46,472 nt of DNA, taken from NCBI GenBank assembly GCA_904393115.1, contig CAJFMX010000018.1:1-46472 (forward strand), read 5' to 3'. The DNA is from an uncultured Clostridia bacterium (GTDB lineage: Bacteria; Bacillota; Clostridia; Christensenellales; UBA1750). Shown here in pieces: positions 14,940 through 22,394 of this stretch. Under the pieces are notes generated by a model. The model was not told the origin of the DNA. It saw nothing but the letters and a program-made list of their open reading frames with translations, and did not search any database. Made by a program: the position numbers and the translations under genes. Each line of letters starts with the position of its first letter. Within the stretch, counting starts at the first letter, position 1.

Positions 14940-17040
14940 CCGCTTCCGGCCCCTGGCGGCGCTGCTGGTCGTGGCGCTGCACACCTATCCCCTGGCGGAT
15001 GTGAGCCCCGACGCGGAGTTCCTGCTGACGCGGGTTCTGGCGCGGCTGGCGGTGCCCTTCTTCCTGATGGCGACGGGGCAGTTTGCGCTGCTGCCTCTGC
15101 TGCAGCCGGGCGGGGCGTGCCGCCTGCCCCGCTTCCTGCGCAAGACGGGGCTGCTCTACGGCGCGTGCATCCTGCTCTACCTGCCGCTGGGGATCTACGG
15201 CGGGCAGTACGCGGGCCTTACGCCCCTGTCCGCCGTGCGCCTGCTCCTCTTCGACGGAACGTACTACCACCTCTGGTACTTCCCCGCCGCGCTGCTGGGC
15301 GTGTGCCTGGTGCTGCTGCTGCGGCGGGCGCTGGGGTGCGCCGGGGCGCTGACCGCGGCGGCGCTGCTCTACGCCGCGGGCCTTTTCGGGGACAGCTACT
15401 ACGGCCTTGCCGCGCGCCTGCCCGCGCTCCAGGCGGGGTATGCGGCGCTGTTCTCCCTCTCTTCCTATACGCGCAACGGCGTCTTTTTCGCCCCGCTGTT
15501 CCTGCTGCTGGGCGCAGCGCTCGGGGGCGGGGCGCTGGCGGTCCCGCGCCGCGCGGCGGGGGCGTGCCTTGCGCTGTCGCTCCTGCTCTTCGCGGGGGAG
15601 GCGCTGGCGCTGCGCGCCCTCGCCTGGCCCCGGCACGACAGCATGGCGGTCTTCCTCGTCCCCGCGGCGCTGTTCCTCTACCGCCTGCTGCTGACCTGCC
15701 CTTGCGCGGAGCGGCCGGCGCTGCGGACGCTCTCGGGCCTTGTGTACGTCCTGCACCCGCTCTGCATCGTGGGGGTGCGCGGCGCGGCAAAGGTCCTGCG
15801 CGCGACGGACCTCCTCGTCGAGAACAACCTCGCGCACTTCCTGGCCGTGGCGGCGCTGTCGTTCGCCCTGTCCGGCGCGCTGACCCTCCTGCTCCTGCGC
15901 CTGCGCGCGCACAAAAAGCGCCCGGACCCTCGTCGGGCCCGGGCCTGGGTGGAGGTGGACGGCGCGGCGCTGCGCGAAAACGCGCGGGCGCTGCAATCCC
16001 TGCTGCCGCCGGGCTGCGCGCTCCTGCCCGCGCTCAAGGCGGACGCCTACGGCCACGGCGCGGCCTTCGCCGTGCGGGCGCTCCGGCGCGCGGGCGTGCA
16101 GGACTTCTGCGTGGCGACCCCGCAGGAGGGCGCGGCCCTGCGCCGGGCGGGCGCGCGGGGCGAGATCCTGGTCCTGGGCGCTGTGCCGGAGGCGCTCCTG
16201 CCGCTGGCCCGGCGCTGGCGCCTCTCGCTGGCCGCGGCGGACCTGGAGCACGCGCGGCGCCTGAGCGCCTGGGGCCGCCCCTTGCGCGTGCACGTGGCCG
16301 TGGACACGGGGATGCATCGCCTGGGCGCGCCCGCCGGGGACGCCGGCGCGCTGGCGGAGATCTTCCGCCTGCCGAACCTGCGCATCCGGGGCGTGTTCAC
16401 GCACCTGTGCGCGGCCGACGGCGCGAGCGCGCGGGACCGCGCCTATACGCAGGCACAGCTGCGGGCCTTCCAGGGCGCGCTCGAGGCGCTTGCGGCGCGG
16501 GGCATCGCCCTGCCCAAGCGCCACGCCCTGGCCAGCGCCGGGGTCCTCGCGCAGCCCGAATGCGCGGGGGACTGGGCGCGGGTGGGCCTGGCGCTCTACG
16601 GGGTGCCGCCGGCCTTTGCGCGGGCGGCGGGCGCGGGGCTGCGCCCGGTGCTCTCGCTCAAGGCGCGCGTCGCGCTGGTGCGCACGCTGCGCGCCGGGGA
16701 GTGCGCGGGCTACGGCCTAGCCTTTTCCGCCGCGCGGGAGAGTCGCCTTGCCGTGCTCTCCATCGGCTATGCGGACGGCCTGCCGCGCGCGCTCTCCTGC
16801 GGGGCGGGCTGCGCGCTGGTGCGCGGCCGGCGCGCGCCGATTGCGGGGCGCATCTGCATGGACCAAACGCTCCTGGACGTGACGGACATCCCGGGCGTGG
16901 CCCCAGGCGACGAGGTCGTGCTCCTGGGCGAGCAGGCCGGCGCGCGCCTGAGCGCCTGGGACGTGGCCGGGGCCGCGGGCACCATCCCCAACGAGATCCT
17001 CAGCCGCCTGGGGCCGCGCCTGCCGCGCATCCCGGTCTAG
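14908..17040 (+). CDS. vanT: VanT-type membrane serine racemase
   Basis: 710-residue two-domain protein. Residues 1-335 form about ten membrane helices of an acyltransferase-3-like domain, probably importing L-Ser. Residues 345-710 form a fold-III alanine-racemase domain: PLP lysine Lys377 in 'LPALKADAYGHG', catalytic Tyr621 in 'SIGYADGLPR', 'GRICMDQTLLDV'. At the position of alanine racemase Tyr354, it has Asn695 ('GTIPNEILSRLG'), the change I recall for VanT_G (Asn696), supporting serine rather than alanine racemase activity. The ATG at 14908 follows GGGGGAGG and overlaps vanXY by 32 bases. It supplies D-Ser to the VanG ligase. Confidence 0.92.
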   Translation: MSGSPRFGALDRFRPLAALLVVALHTYPLADVSPDAEFLLTRVLARLAVPFFLMATGQFALLPLLQPGGACRLPRFLRKTGLLYGACILLYLPLGIYGGQYAGLTPLSAVRLLLFDGTYYHLWYFPAALLGVCLVLLLRRALGCAGALTAAALLYAAGLFGDSYYGLAARLPALQAGYAALFSLSSYTRNGVFFAPLFLLLGAALGGGALAVPRRAAGACLALSLLLFAGEALALRALAWPRHDSMAVFLVPAALFLYRLLLTCPCAERPALRTLSGLVYVLHPLCIVGVRGAAKVLRATDLLVENNLAHFLAVAALSFALSGALTLLLLRLRAHKKRPDPRRARAWVEVDGAALRENARALQSLLPPGCALLPALKADAYGHGAAFAVRALRRAGVQDFCVATPQEGAALRRAGARGEILVLGAVPEALLPLARRWRLSLAAADLEHARRLSAWGRPLRVHVAVDTGMHRLGAPAGDAGALAEIFRLPNLRIRGVFTHLCAADGASARDRAYTQAQLRAFQGALEALAARGIALPKRHALASAGVLAQPECAGDWARVGLALYGVPPAFARAAGAGLRPVLSLKARVALVRTLRAGECAGYGLAFSAARESRLAVLSIGYADGLPRALSCGAGCALVRGRRAPIAGRICMDQTLLDVTDIPGVAPGDEVVLLGEQAGARLSAWDVAGAAGTIPNEILSRLGPRLPRIPV

Positions 17041-17594
17041 CCCAGCCCCAGGTCCGCGCGCACGGCCGCGACAAGGGGCGCGATGCTCGCGCGGTCGCAG
17101 AACTCCACCGCCTTGCCATAGGTGGCCAGCAGGTCGCGGTCCTCCTGGCGGAGGCTGGCGGGGTCCCTGTGCCGGAGCGAGGCGGCCAGCGCCGCCATCA
17201 TCGCGCGGTGCACGAGGGAGAGGCGCGCATAGTCGATCCCCCCGCGGAAGGAGAAGAGCGCAGCGCGCCCGCGCATCTCCTCCGGCAGGGCGCGCTCCAC
17301 GCCCTCCCGGATGTGCGCGGCGTTCTGCGGGTCCGCGGGGTCGGCCAGGCCGCAGGTGAAGAGATAGATCGGCTTTCCCCGAAGCCGGTCGCGGTTTTTG
17401 CGCAAAAAGTCGATGCCGCTCAGGCCCCCGGCGTACAGTCCGCCGCCGAGCAGGAGGGCCGAGCTGGCCGCCGCCTGCGCGGGGTCCGCCTGGCGCCGGT
17501 CCACGCAGGGGCAGCCGAGCTCCTCGGCGATCCACTCGGCATAGCGCCGCGCGTGCCCATAGGGAGAGGAATAGACGAGATAGAGATTCTGCAT
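17037..17594 (-). CDS. Flavodoxin-like protein (HemG-type flavodoxin domain)
   Basis: 185-residue protein with a flavodoxin-type start: 'LYLVYSSPYGHARRYAEWIA' gives beta-1 and a phosphate-binding loop variant (S-S-P-Y-G-H-A in place of T/S-x-T-G-x-T). 'SSALLLGGGLYAGGLSGIDF' and 'LRGKPIYLFTCGLADP' follow the flavodoxin-domain pattern of protoporphyrinogen-oxidase-like proteins. It is probably a small cytosolic FMN electron carrier, but the role is unknown. The start has GGAGG 8 bases upstream. It converges on vanT, and both stop codons lie within the same four bases, CTAG (17037-17040), with no terminator in between. Confidence 0.75.
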   Translation of the reverse strand: MQNLYLVYSSPYGHARRYAEWIAEELGCPCVDRRQADPAQAAASSALLLGGGLYAGGLSGIDFLRKNRDRLRGKPIYLFTCGLADPADPQNAAHIREGVERALPEEMRGRAALFSFRGGIDYARLSLVHRAMMAALAASLRHRDPASLRQEDRDLLATYGKAVEFCDRASIAPLVAAVRADLGLG

Positions 17595-17706
17595 CGCGGG
17601 TTCCTCCGTTTCCGATTGGCGTTTTCCGGGTATGTATCCAGCATAGGAGAAAGGGCTTTCCTCCTAAAGTATACCATGCGGCGCGCGCAGTTGGAAGAAA
17701 AAGCGC

Positions 17707-17735
17707 TTGCAAAGCGGGCCCCTGCGTGGTATAGT
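17707..17735 (+). promoter_or_regulatory. Promoter of the TM1266-hydG leader
   Basis: TTGCAA (17707-17712), a 17-base spacer and TATAGT (17730-17735). The predicted start near 17742 leaves a leader of about 180 bases before the first gene. Confidence 0.7.
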
Positions 17736-17742
17736 GTCGATG

Positions 17743-17887
17743 CAAAGGCATTTCGCCTTCCTGACGGGAAGTTCCCGCTGTGCGGGTTCTGACGGAAAGG
17801 AGGCGCGCGCCGCCTGTGCGCTCGTTTTGCGCATGGAAAACGGCTGCGTCCTCCCCAAGGGTCGGGAAGGGCACGCAGCTTTTTTTG
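17743..17887 (+). ncRNA. Structured 5' leader ending in an intrinsic terminator (attenuator or riboswitch candidate)
   Basis: About 145 transcribed bases lie between the promoter and a terminator, 36 bases before the next gene. Local hairpins are CGGGAA/TTCCCG (about 17764-17776), AGGCG/CGCCT (about 17800-17814) and TGCGC/GCGCA (about 17816-17832). A two-part terminator closes the leader: GCTGCGT...ACGCAGC with inner CCTCCCC/GGGAAGG, followed by seven T (about 17843-17887). No known riboswitch class was recognised. It could sense a metabolite, iron-sulfur or hydrogenase-related signal, or be a free small RNA. Confidence 0.55.
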
Positions 17888-17922
17888 TCCCCCGAACGCG
17901 CGGGGACGGAAGGGAGGGCAAC

Positions 17923-18180
17923 ATGGTAAGAAGGGTGGCCGTAATGGGCGTCATCGTGGAAAAAGAGGACTCGGTCGAGCGCCTCAACGCGCTCCTGCAC
18001 GACTTTCGGGAGTACATCATCGGCCGGATGGGCATTCCCTACCGTGCGCGGGGAATCAACATCATCTCCATCTTCCTGGACGCGCCGCAGGACGCGATCT
18101 CGTCCCTTGCCGGAAAGATCGGGAATCTGGACGGCATCAGCGTCAAGACCGTCTGCTCCAACGTGCAGTACACGGACTAG
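17923..18180 (+). CDS. TM1266-type iron-only hydrogenase system regulator
   Basis: 85-residue ferredoxin-like-fold protein. The sequence 'RRVAVMGVIVEKEDSVERLN' and 'NIISIFLDAPQDAISSLAGK' match the short TM1266 family found beside [FeFe]-hydrogenase maturation genes, where it is thought to act as a regulator related to the ACT/NikR ligand-binding fold. The ATG at 17923 has GGGAGGG 5 bases upstream; the longer frame runs into the leader terminator and is rejected. HydG follows after a 70-base gap. Its ligand is unknown. Confidence 0.82.
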   Translation: MVRRVAVMGVIVEKEDSVERLNALLHDFREYIIGRMGIPYRARGINIISIFLDAPQDAISSLAGKIGNLDGISVKTVCSNVQYTD

Positions 18181-18250
18181 CGAAACGCCCCCGCACCGCA
18201 ACACATTCTGACGGAAAGTGCACACTGACCGCAAGAAAGGAAGAACCACC

Positions 18251-19699
18251 ATGGCAATCTACAACCCCAAGTCCATGCACGCGGACGAATTCATCAACGA
18301 CGAAGAGATTCAGGAGACGCTCCGCTACGCGGAGGAGAACAAGAACAATGTCGAACTCATCGACAGCCTGCTGGAAAAGGCCCGCCCCCGCCACACCGCC
18401 ACCGGAACGGTCTGCGCAGGGCTGACGCACCGGGAGGCCTCCGTGCTGCTGGCCTGCGAGATCCCCGAAAAGGTGGAGCAGATGTATAAGCTCGCCGAGG
18501 AGATCAAGCTCGCCTTCTACGGCAACCGCATCGTGATGTTCGCGCCGCTCTACCTCTCCAACTACTGCGTCAACGGCTGCGTCTACTGTCCCTACCACAG
18601 CAAGAACAAGCACATCGCCCGCATCAAGCTCAGCCAGGAGGACGTGCGGCGCGAGGTCATCGCCCTGCAGGACATGGGCCACAAGCGCCTGGCCATCGAG
18701 GCCGGCGAGGACCCGGTCCACAACCCCATCGAGTACATCCTGGAGTGCATCCGCACCATCTACTCCATCAAGCACAAGAACGGCGCCATCCGCCGCGTGA
18801 ACGTCAACATCGCGGCCACCACCGTCGAGGAATACCGCATGCTCAAGGAGGCCGGCATCGGCACCTACATCCTCTTCCAGGAGACCTACCACAAGAAGAG
18901 CTACCTGGAGCTGCACCCCACCGGCCCCAAGCACGACTACGACTATCACACCGAGGCCATGGACCGCGCCATGGCCGGCGGCATCGACGACGTGGGCCTG
19001 GGCGTCCTCTTCGGCCTGGAGAAGTATAAGTACGAGTTTGCCGGCCTGCTCATGCACGCCGAGCACCTGGAGGCGGTGCACGGCGTGGGCCCGCACACCA
19101 TCTCCGTGCCGCGCGTCAAGCACGCGGACGACATCGACCCCAACGTCTTTGACAACGGCCTGTCCGACGACATCTTCGAGAAGATCATCGCCTGCATCCG
19201 CATCGCCGTGCCCTATACCGGCATGATCATCTCCACCCGCGAAAACGAGGAGGTCCGCCGCAAGGTGCTGCACCTGGGCATCTCCCAGATCAGCGGCGGC
19301 TCGCGCACGTCGGTCGGCGGCTACGCCGAGGAGGAGCGCCCGCACGACTCCGAGCAGTTCGACGTCTCCGACCAGCGCACGCTGGACGAGGTCGTCCGCT
19401 GGCTGATGGAGATGAACTTCATTCCCTCCTTCTGCACGGCCTGCTACCGCGAGGGCCGCACGGGCGACCGCTTCATGTCCCTGTGCAAGAGCGGCCAGAT
19501 CCTCAACTGCTGCCATCCCAACGCGCTGATGACCCTGACCGAATACCTCGTGGACTACGCCAGCCCCGAGACCCGCGCCGTGGGCTTCCCGCTCATCGAG
19601 CGCGAGCTGCGCAACATCCCCAAGGACAAGGTTCGCCAGATCGCGACCGAGTACGTCGCGGACATCCAGAACTCCAACCGCCGCGACTTCCGCTTCTAA
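18251..19699 (+). CDS. hydG: HydG, [FeFe]-hydrogenase H-cluster radical SAM maturase
   Basis: 482-residue radical S-adenosylmethionine tyrosine lyase. It splits tyrosine to p-cresol and dehydroglycine, giving the CO and cyanide used to build the Fe(CO)2CN units of the H-cluster. The N-terminal cluster motif C-x3-C-x2-C is at Cys106, Cys110 and Cys113 ('CVNGCVYC'). The C-terminal second-cluster motif C-x2-C-x22-C is in 'CTACYREGRTGDRF' onward, which separates HydG from the related ThiH. The length is normal. The start at 18251 follows AAAGGAAG. Neither hydE, hydF nor a hydrogenase gene is nearby; they must be elsewhere in the genome. Confidence 0.95.
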   Translation: MAIYNPKSMHADEFINDEEIQETLRYAEENKNNVELIDSLLEKARPRHTATGTVCAGLTHREASVLLACEIPEKVEQMYKLAEEIKLAFYGNRIVMFAPLYLSNYCVNGCVYCPYHSKNKHIARIKLSQEDVRREVIALQDMGHKRLAIEAGEDPVHNPIEYILECIRTIYSIKHKNGAIRRVNVNIAATTVEEYRMLKEAGIGTYILFQETYHKKSYLELHPTGPKHDYDYHTEAMDRAMAGGIDDVGLGVLFGLEKYKYEFAGLLMHAEHLEAVHGVGPHTISVPRVKHADDIDPNVFDNGLSDDIFEKIIACIRIAVPYTGMIISTRENEEVRRKVLHLGISQISGGSRTSVGGYAEEERPHDSEQFDVSDQRTLDEVVRWLMEMNFIPSFCTACYREGRTGDRFMSLCKSGQILNCCHPNALMTLTEYLVDYASPETRAVGFPLIERELRNIPKDKVRQIATEYVADIQNSNRRDFRF

Positions 19700-19731
19700 A
19701 TTCTTCCCCTCTCCTGTGGAAGAGGAAAATC

Positions 19732-19774
19732 GGGCCCGCCCGTCGAAAGAAACCTTTCGTCGGGCGGGCCCTTT
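19732..19774 (+). terminator. Terminator after hydG
   Basis: An 18-bp stem with one mismatch joins 19732-19749 and 19754-19771 around loop AAAC (arms start GGGCCCGCCCG). Only TTT follows, so termination may be partial. Confidence 0.65.
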
Positions 19775-19817
19775 GCGTCCCCGTCCGCAGAGGAAACAAA
19801 AAAAGGGAGGGATGCCG

Positions 19818-20525
19818 GTGTACCGCATCTTCATCGTGGAGGACGATCCGGGCCTTGCCGAGGGCATCGCCCAGATGGTCCGGGCCTGGGGCATGGATGC
19901 GCGCGTGGCCGGGGATTTCCGCCGCGTCGCGCAGGAGTTCGCCGAGTACCAGCCGCACCTGGCGGTTCTGGACATCTCCCTGCCCTTCTTCAACGGCTAC
20001 TATTGGTGCCAGGAGATCCGCAAGTTCTCCAAGGTGCCCCTGCTCTTCCTCTCCTCGGCCGCGGACAACATGAACATCGTCATGGCCATGAACCTGGGCG
20101 CGGACGACTTTGTGGCCAAGCCCTTTGACGCGGGCGTGCTCACGGCCAAGATCCAGGCGCTGCTGCGCCGGGCCTACGACTTTGCCGAGCAGAGCCCCCT
20201 GCTCGAGCACCGCGGCGCGCAGCTGGACACGGGCGACGGCACGCTCCGCTACAAGGGCGAGAGCATTCCGCTGACCAAGAACGAGTTCCGCATCCTTCTG
20301 ACCCTGATGGAGAACCGCGGAAAGGTCGTCAGCCGGGAGAAGCTCATGGAGCGCCTGTGGGCTACGGACAGCTTCGTGGACGAAAACACGCTCACCGTCA
20401 ACGTCAACCGCCTGCGCCGCAAGCTGGAGGGCGCCGGCCTTCCCGACTTCATCGCGACCAAGTTCGGCGTCGGCTACATGCTCGCCCAGGACTCGGAAGG
20501 GGGAAACAAACCTTGCTGTACCTAA
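19818..20525 (+). CDS. bceR: BceR-type response regulator (OmpR family)
   Basis: 235-residue regulator starting 'MYRIFIVEDDPGLAEGIAQM', the usual BceR opening. Phospho-acceptor Asp52 lies in 'LAVLDISLPFFNG', and the winged-helix domain carries 'IPLTKNEFRILLTLMENRGK' and ends 'FIATKFGVGYMLAQ'. A GTG at 19818 is preferred over the ATG at 19812: GGGAGG sits 7 bases before the GTG but only 1 base before the ATG, and the GTG start fits the family N-terminus. The adjacent kinase and BceAB transporter define the module, which senses cell-wall-active peptides such as bacitracin. Confidence 0.88.
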   Translation: MYRIFIVEDDPGLAEGIAQMVRAWGMDARVAGDFRRVAQEFAEYQPHLAVLDISLPFFNGYYWCQEIRKFSKVPLLFLSSAADNMNIVMAMNLGADDFVAKPFDAGVLTAKIQALLRRAYDFAEQSPLLEHRGAQLDTGDGTLRYKGESIPLTKNEFRILLTLMENRGKVVSREKLMERLWATDSFVDENTLTVNVNRLRRKLEGAGLPDFIATKFGVGYMLAQDSEGGNKPCCT

Positions 20526-21493
20526 AGAAATACAGGCTGGGAATCGGCCTGTTTTTTCTGTTCGTGATGGTTTTCTCCGTCATCTTTGCGCTCTACGGCC
20601 TGCCGCTTGGCGCGGTGTTCTATCCGGCGCTGGTCTTCCTCGCGCTCGGCGGGGCGCTGGTCCTCCTGGACATCGCCGCGCAGAAGCGCAGGCACCGCCT
20701 CCTTGCGCGCATCGCGAGCCTGCCTGCGGCGCTGATGGGCGACTTTCCCAAGCCCGCGTCCCTGGCAGAGGCCGACTACCTGCGCATCGTGCAGGCCCTG
20801 CGCCAGGAGCAGGCCGAGACCCTGGACCGCACGAACCTGCGCTGCCAGGACATGGTGGACTATTACACCACCTGGGTCCACCAGATCAAGACGCCCATCG
20901 CCTCCATGCACCTGCTGCTGCAGGGCGAGGACTCCGACTTTTCCCGCCGCGTGGGCGAGGACCTGTTCCGCATCGAGCAATATGTCGAAATGGTGCTGGC
21001 CTTCCTGCGCCTGGACGCCGAGAGCACGGACTACGTCCTCGCGCCCTGCGACCTGGACGCCGTCGTCCGCCAGGCGGTGCGCCGCTTCTCCTCCCCCTTC
21101 ATCCGCAAGGGCATCTCCCTGCGCTACAAGCCCCTGCGCGCCACGGCCCTGACGGACGAAAAGTGGCTGCAATTTGCGCTGGAGCAGGTGCTCTCCAACG
21201 CCCTGAAGTACACGCCCCCGGGCGGGACCATCGCCATAGACCTGGAGGCGCCGCTGACCCTCTGCGTGCGCGACACGGGCATCGGCATCGCGCCGGAGGA
21301 CCTGCCCCGCGTCTTTGAAAAGGGCTTCACCGGCTACAACGGCCGCACGGACAAGAAGGCCAGCGGCATCGGCCTGTACCTCTGCCGCCGGATTCTGCGC
21401 GCCCTGAACCACGACATCGAGATCAACTCCGCGCCCGGCGCGGGGACCGTCGTGCGCATCCGCCTGCAGACGCGCCAGGGCCGCCTGGAGTGA
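20513..21493 (+). CDS. bceS: BceS-type intramembrane-sensing histidine kinase
   Basis: 326-residue kinase with two closely spaced membrane helices (about 9-31 and 35-57) and almost no extracellular loop, the hallmark of intramembrane-sensing BceS kinases that need the BceAB transporter to detect the drug. Phospho-acceptor His123 lies in 'TTWVHQIKTPIASMHLLL', the N box in 'FALEQVLSNALKYTPPGG', G1 in 'RDTGIGIAPEDLPRVFEKGF', and G2 in 'ASGIGLYLCRRIL'. The start is a TTG at 20513, overlapping bceR by 13 bases, with AAGGGGG 9 bases upstream. Confidence 0.88.
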   Translation: MLYLKKYRLGIGLFFLFVMVFSVIFALYGLPLGAVFYPALVFLALGGALVLLDIAAQKRRHRLLARIASLPAALMGDFPKPASLAEADYLRIVQALRQEQAETLDRTNLRCQDMVDYYTTWVHQIKTPIASMHLLLQGEDSDFSRRVGEDLFRIEQYVEMVLAFLRLDAESTDYVLAPCDLDAVVRQAVRRFSSPFIRKGISLRYKPLRATALTDEKWLQFALEQVLSNALKYTPPGGTIAIDLEAPLTLCVRDTGIGIAPEDLPRVFEKGFTGYNGRTDKKASGIGLYLCRRILRALNHDIEINSAPGAGTVVRIRLQTRQGRLE

Positions 21494-21501
21494 TCCCGCG
21501 C

Positions 21502-21577
21502 CTTACAGGATTGTAAGAAGTGGGCCGCATTTTGTTCGCCCCTTCGATGGAATGGCTCCGCGCGCCTCTGCTACAAT
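21502..21577 (+). promoter_or_regulatory. BceR box and promoter of bceAB
   Basis: CTTACA-GGAT-TGTAAG (21502-21517) is a perfect dyad matching the TTACA-N4-TGTAA operator that I recall for Bce-type regulators. A TACAAT -10 (21572-21577) lies 55 bases downstream with no good -35, as expected for an activated promoter. The dyad centre is about 75 bases ahead of the likely start point. Confidence 0.72.
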
Positions 21578-21611
21578 GGGAGCATCCAAACGCAAGGAGG
21601 CAAGGAACGCA

Positions 21612-22394
21612 ATGAGCATATTGGAAGTCAAGGGCGTCCGCAAGGTCTACGTGCCGCGCTTTGGCGGCAGCCAGGTCGAGGCGCTGAAAAACGTCACCTT
21701 CTCGGTCGAGGAGGGGGAATACGTCTCCATCATGGGCGAGTCCGGGTCCGGAAAGACCACGCTGCTCAACATCCTGGCGGCGCTGGACCGGCCCACGGGC
21801 GGCGTCGTGCTGCTGGACGGCCAGGACCTGACCAAGATCCGCGAGGACCGCGTGGCGGCCTTCCGCCGGGACTGCCTGGGCTTCGTCTTTCAGGAGTTCA
21901 ACCTGCTGGACACCTTCACGATCGAGGACAACATCCTCCTGCCGCTGGTGCTGGCCAACAAGCCCTATTCCCAGATGCAGAAGCGCCTGGCCCCGCTGGC
22001 CGAACAGCTCGGGATCACGGACCTGCTCAAAAAATACCCCTACGAGATCTCCGGCGGGCAGAAGCAGCGCGCGGCGGTGGCGCGGGCGCTGATCGCGGGG
22101 CCGCGCCTGGTCCTTGCGGACGAGCCGACCGGCGCGCTCGACTCCCGCGCCACGGACGAGCTCCTGCGCCTCTTTGAGCAGGTCAACCGCGCCGGCCAGA
22201 CGATCCTGATGGTCACCCACTCGGTCAAGGCCGCCAGCCACGCCGGCCGCGTGCTCTTCATCAAGGACGGCGAGGTCTTCCACCAGATCTACCGCGGCAA
22301 CAGCACGAACGACCAGTTCTACGAGAAGATCTCCCACGCGCTGACGCTGCTGACGACCACGGGCGCCCCGCTGGAAGGCGGTGAGCGCCGATGA
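21612..22394 (+). CDS. bceA: BceA-type ABC transporter ATP-binding protein
   Basis: 260-residue ATPase of the MacB/LolD/BceA branch. Walker A 'GESGSGKTT' lies around residue 43, the Q-loop follows in 'LGFVFQEFNLLDTFT', the signature is 'ISGGQKQRAAVARALI', Walker B is 'LVLADEPTGALDS', and the H-loop is 'VTHSVKAA'. It pairs with the downstream FtsX-like permease to free lipid II-cycle targets from peptide antibiotics and to signal to BceS. AAGGAGG lies 11 bases before the ATG. The stop and the next start overlap as ATGA. Confidence 0.92.
   Translation: MSILEVKGVRKVYVPRFGGSQVEALKNVTFSVEEGEYVSIMGESGSGKTTLLNILAALDRPTGGVVLLDGQDLTKIREDRVAAFRRDCLGFVFQEFNLLDTFTIEDNILLPLVLANKPYSQMQKRLAPLAEQLGITDLLKKYPYEISGGQKQRAAVARALIAGPRLVLADEPTGALDSRATDELLRLFEQVNRAGQTILMVTHSVKAASHAGRVLFIKDGEVFHQIYRGNSTNDQFYEKISHALTLLTTTGAPLEGGERR

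Noticed and set aside
10294..17040. vanA/vanB-type (D-lactate) resistance
   Set aside because: No VanH-type dehydrogenase is present, the ligase has the VanG-type loop, and a serine racemase is encoded; this fits D-Ala-D-Ser.
15117..17792. 891-codon plus-strand frame overlapping vanT and running into the flavodoxin gene
   Set aside because: Ala/Arg/Gly/Pro-rich translation in a second frame of vanT; vanT has full racemase motifs.
18251..19699. ThiH (thiamine tyrosine lyase) for the radical SAM gene
   Set aside because: The C-terminal C-x2-C-x22-C motif and the TM1266 neighbour point to HydG; no thiamine genes are nearby.
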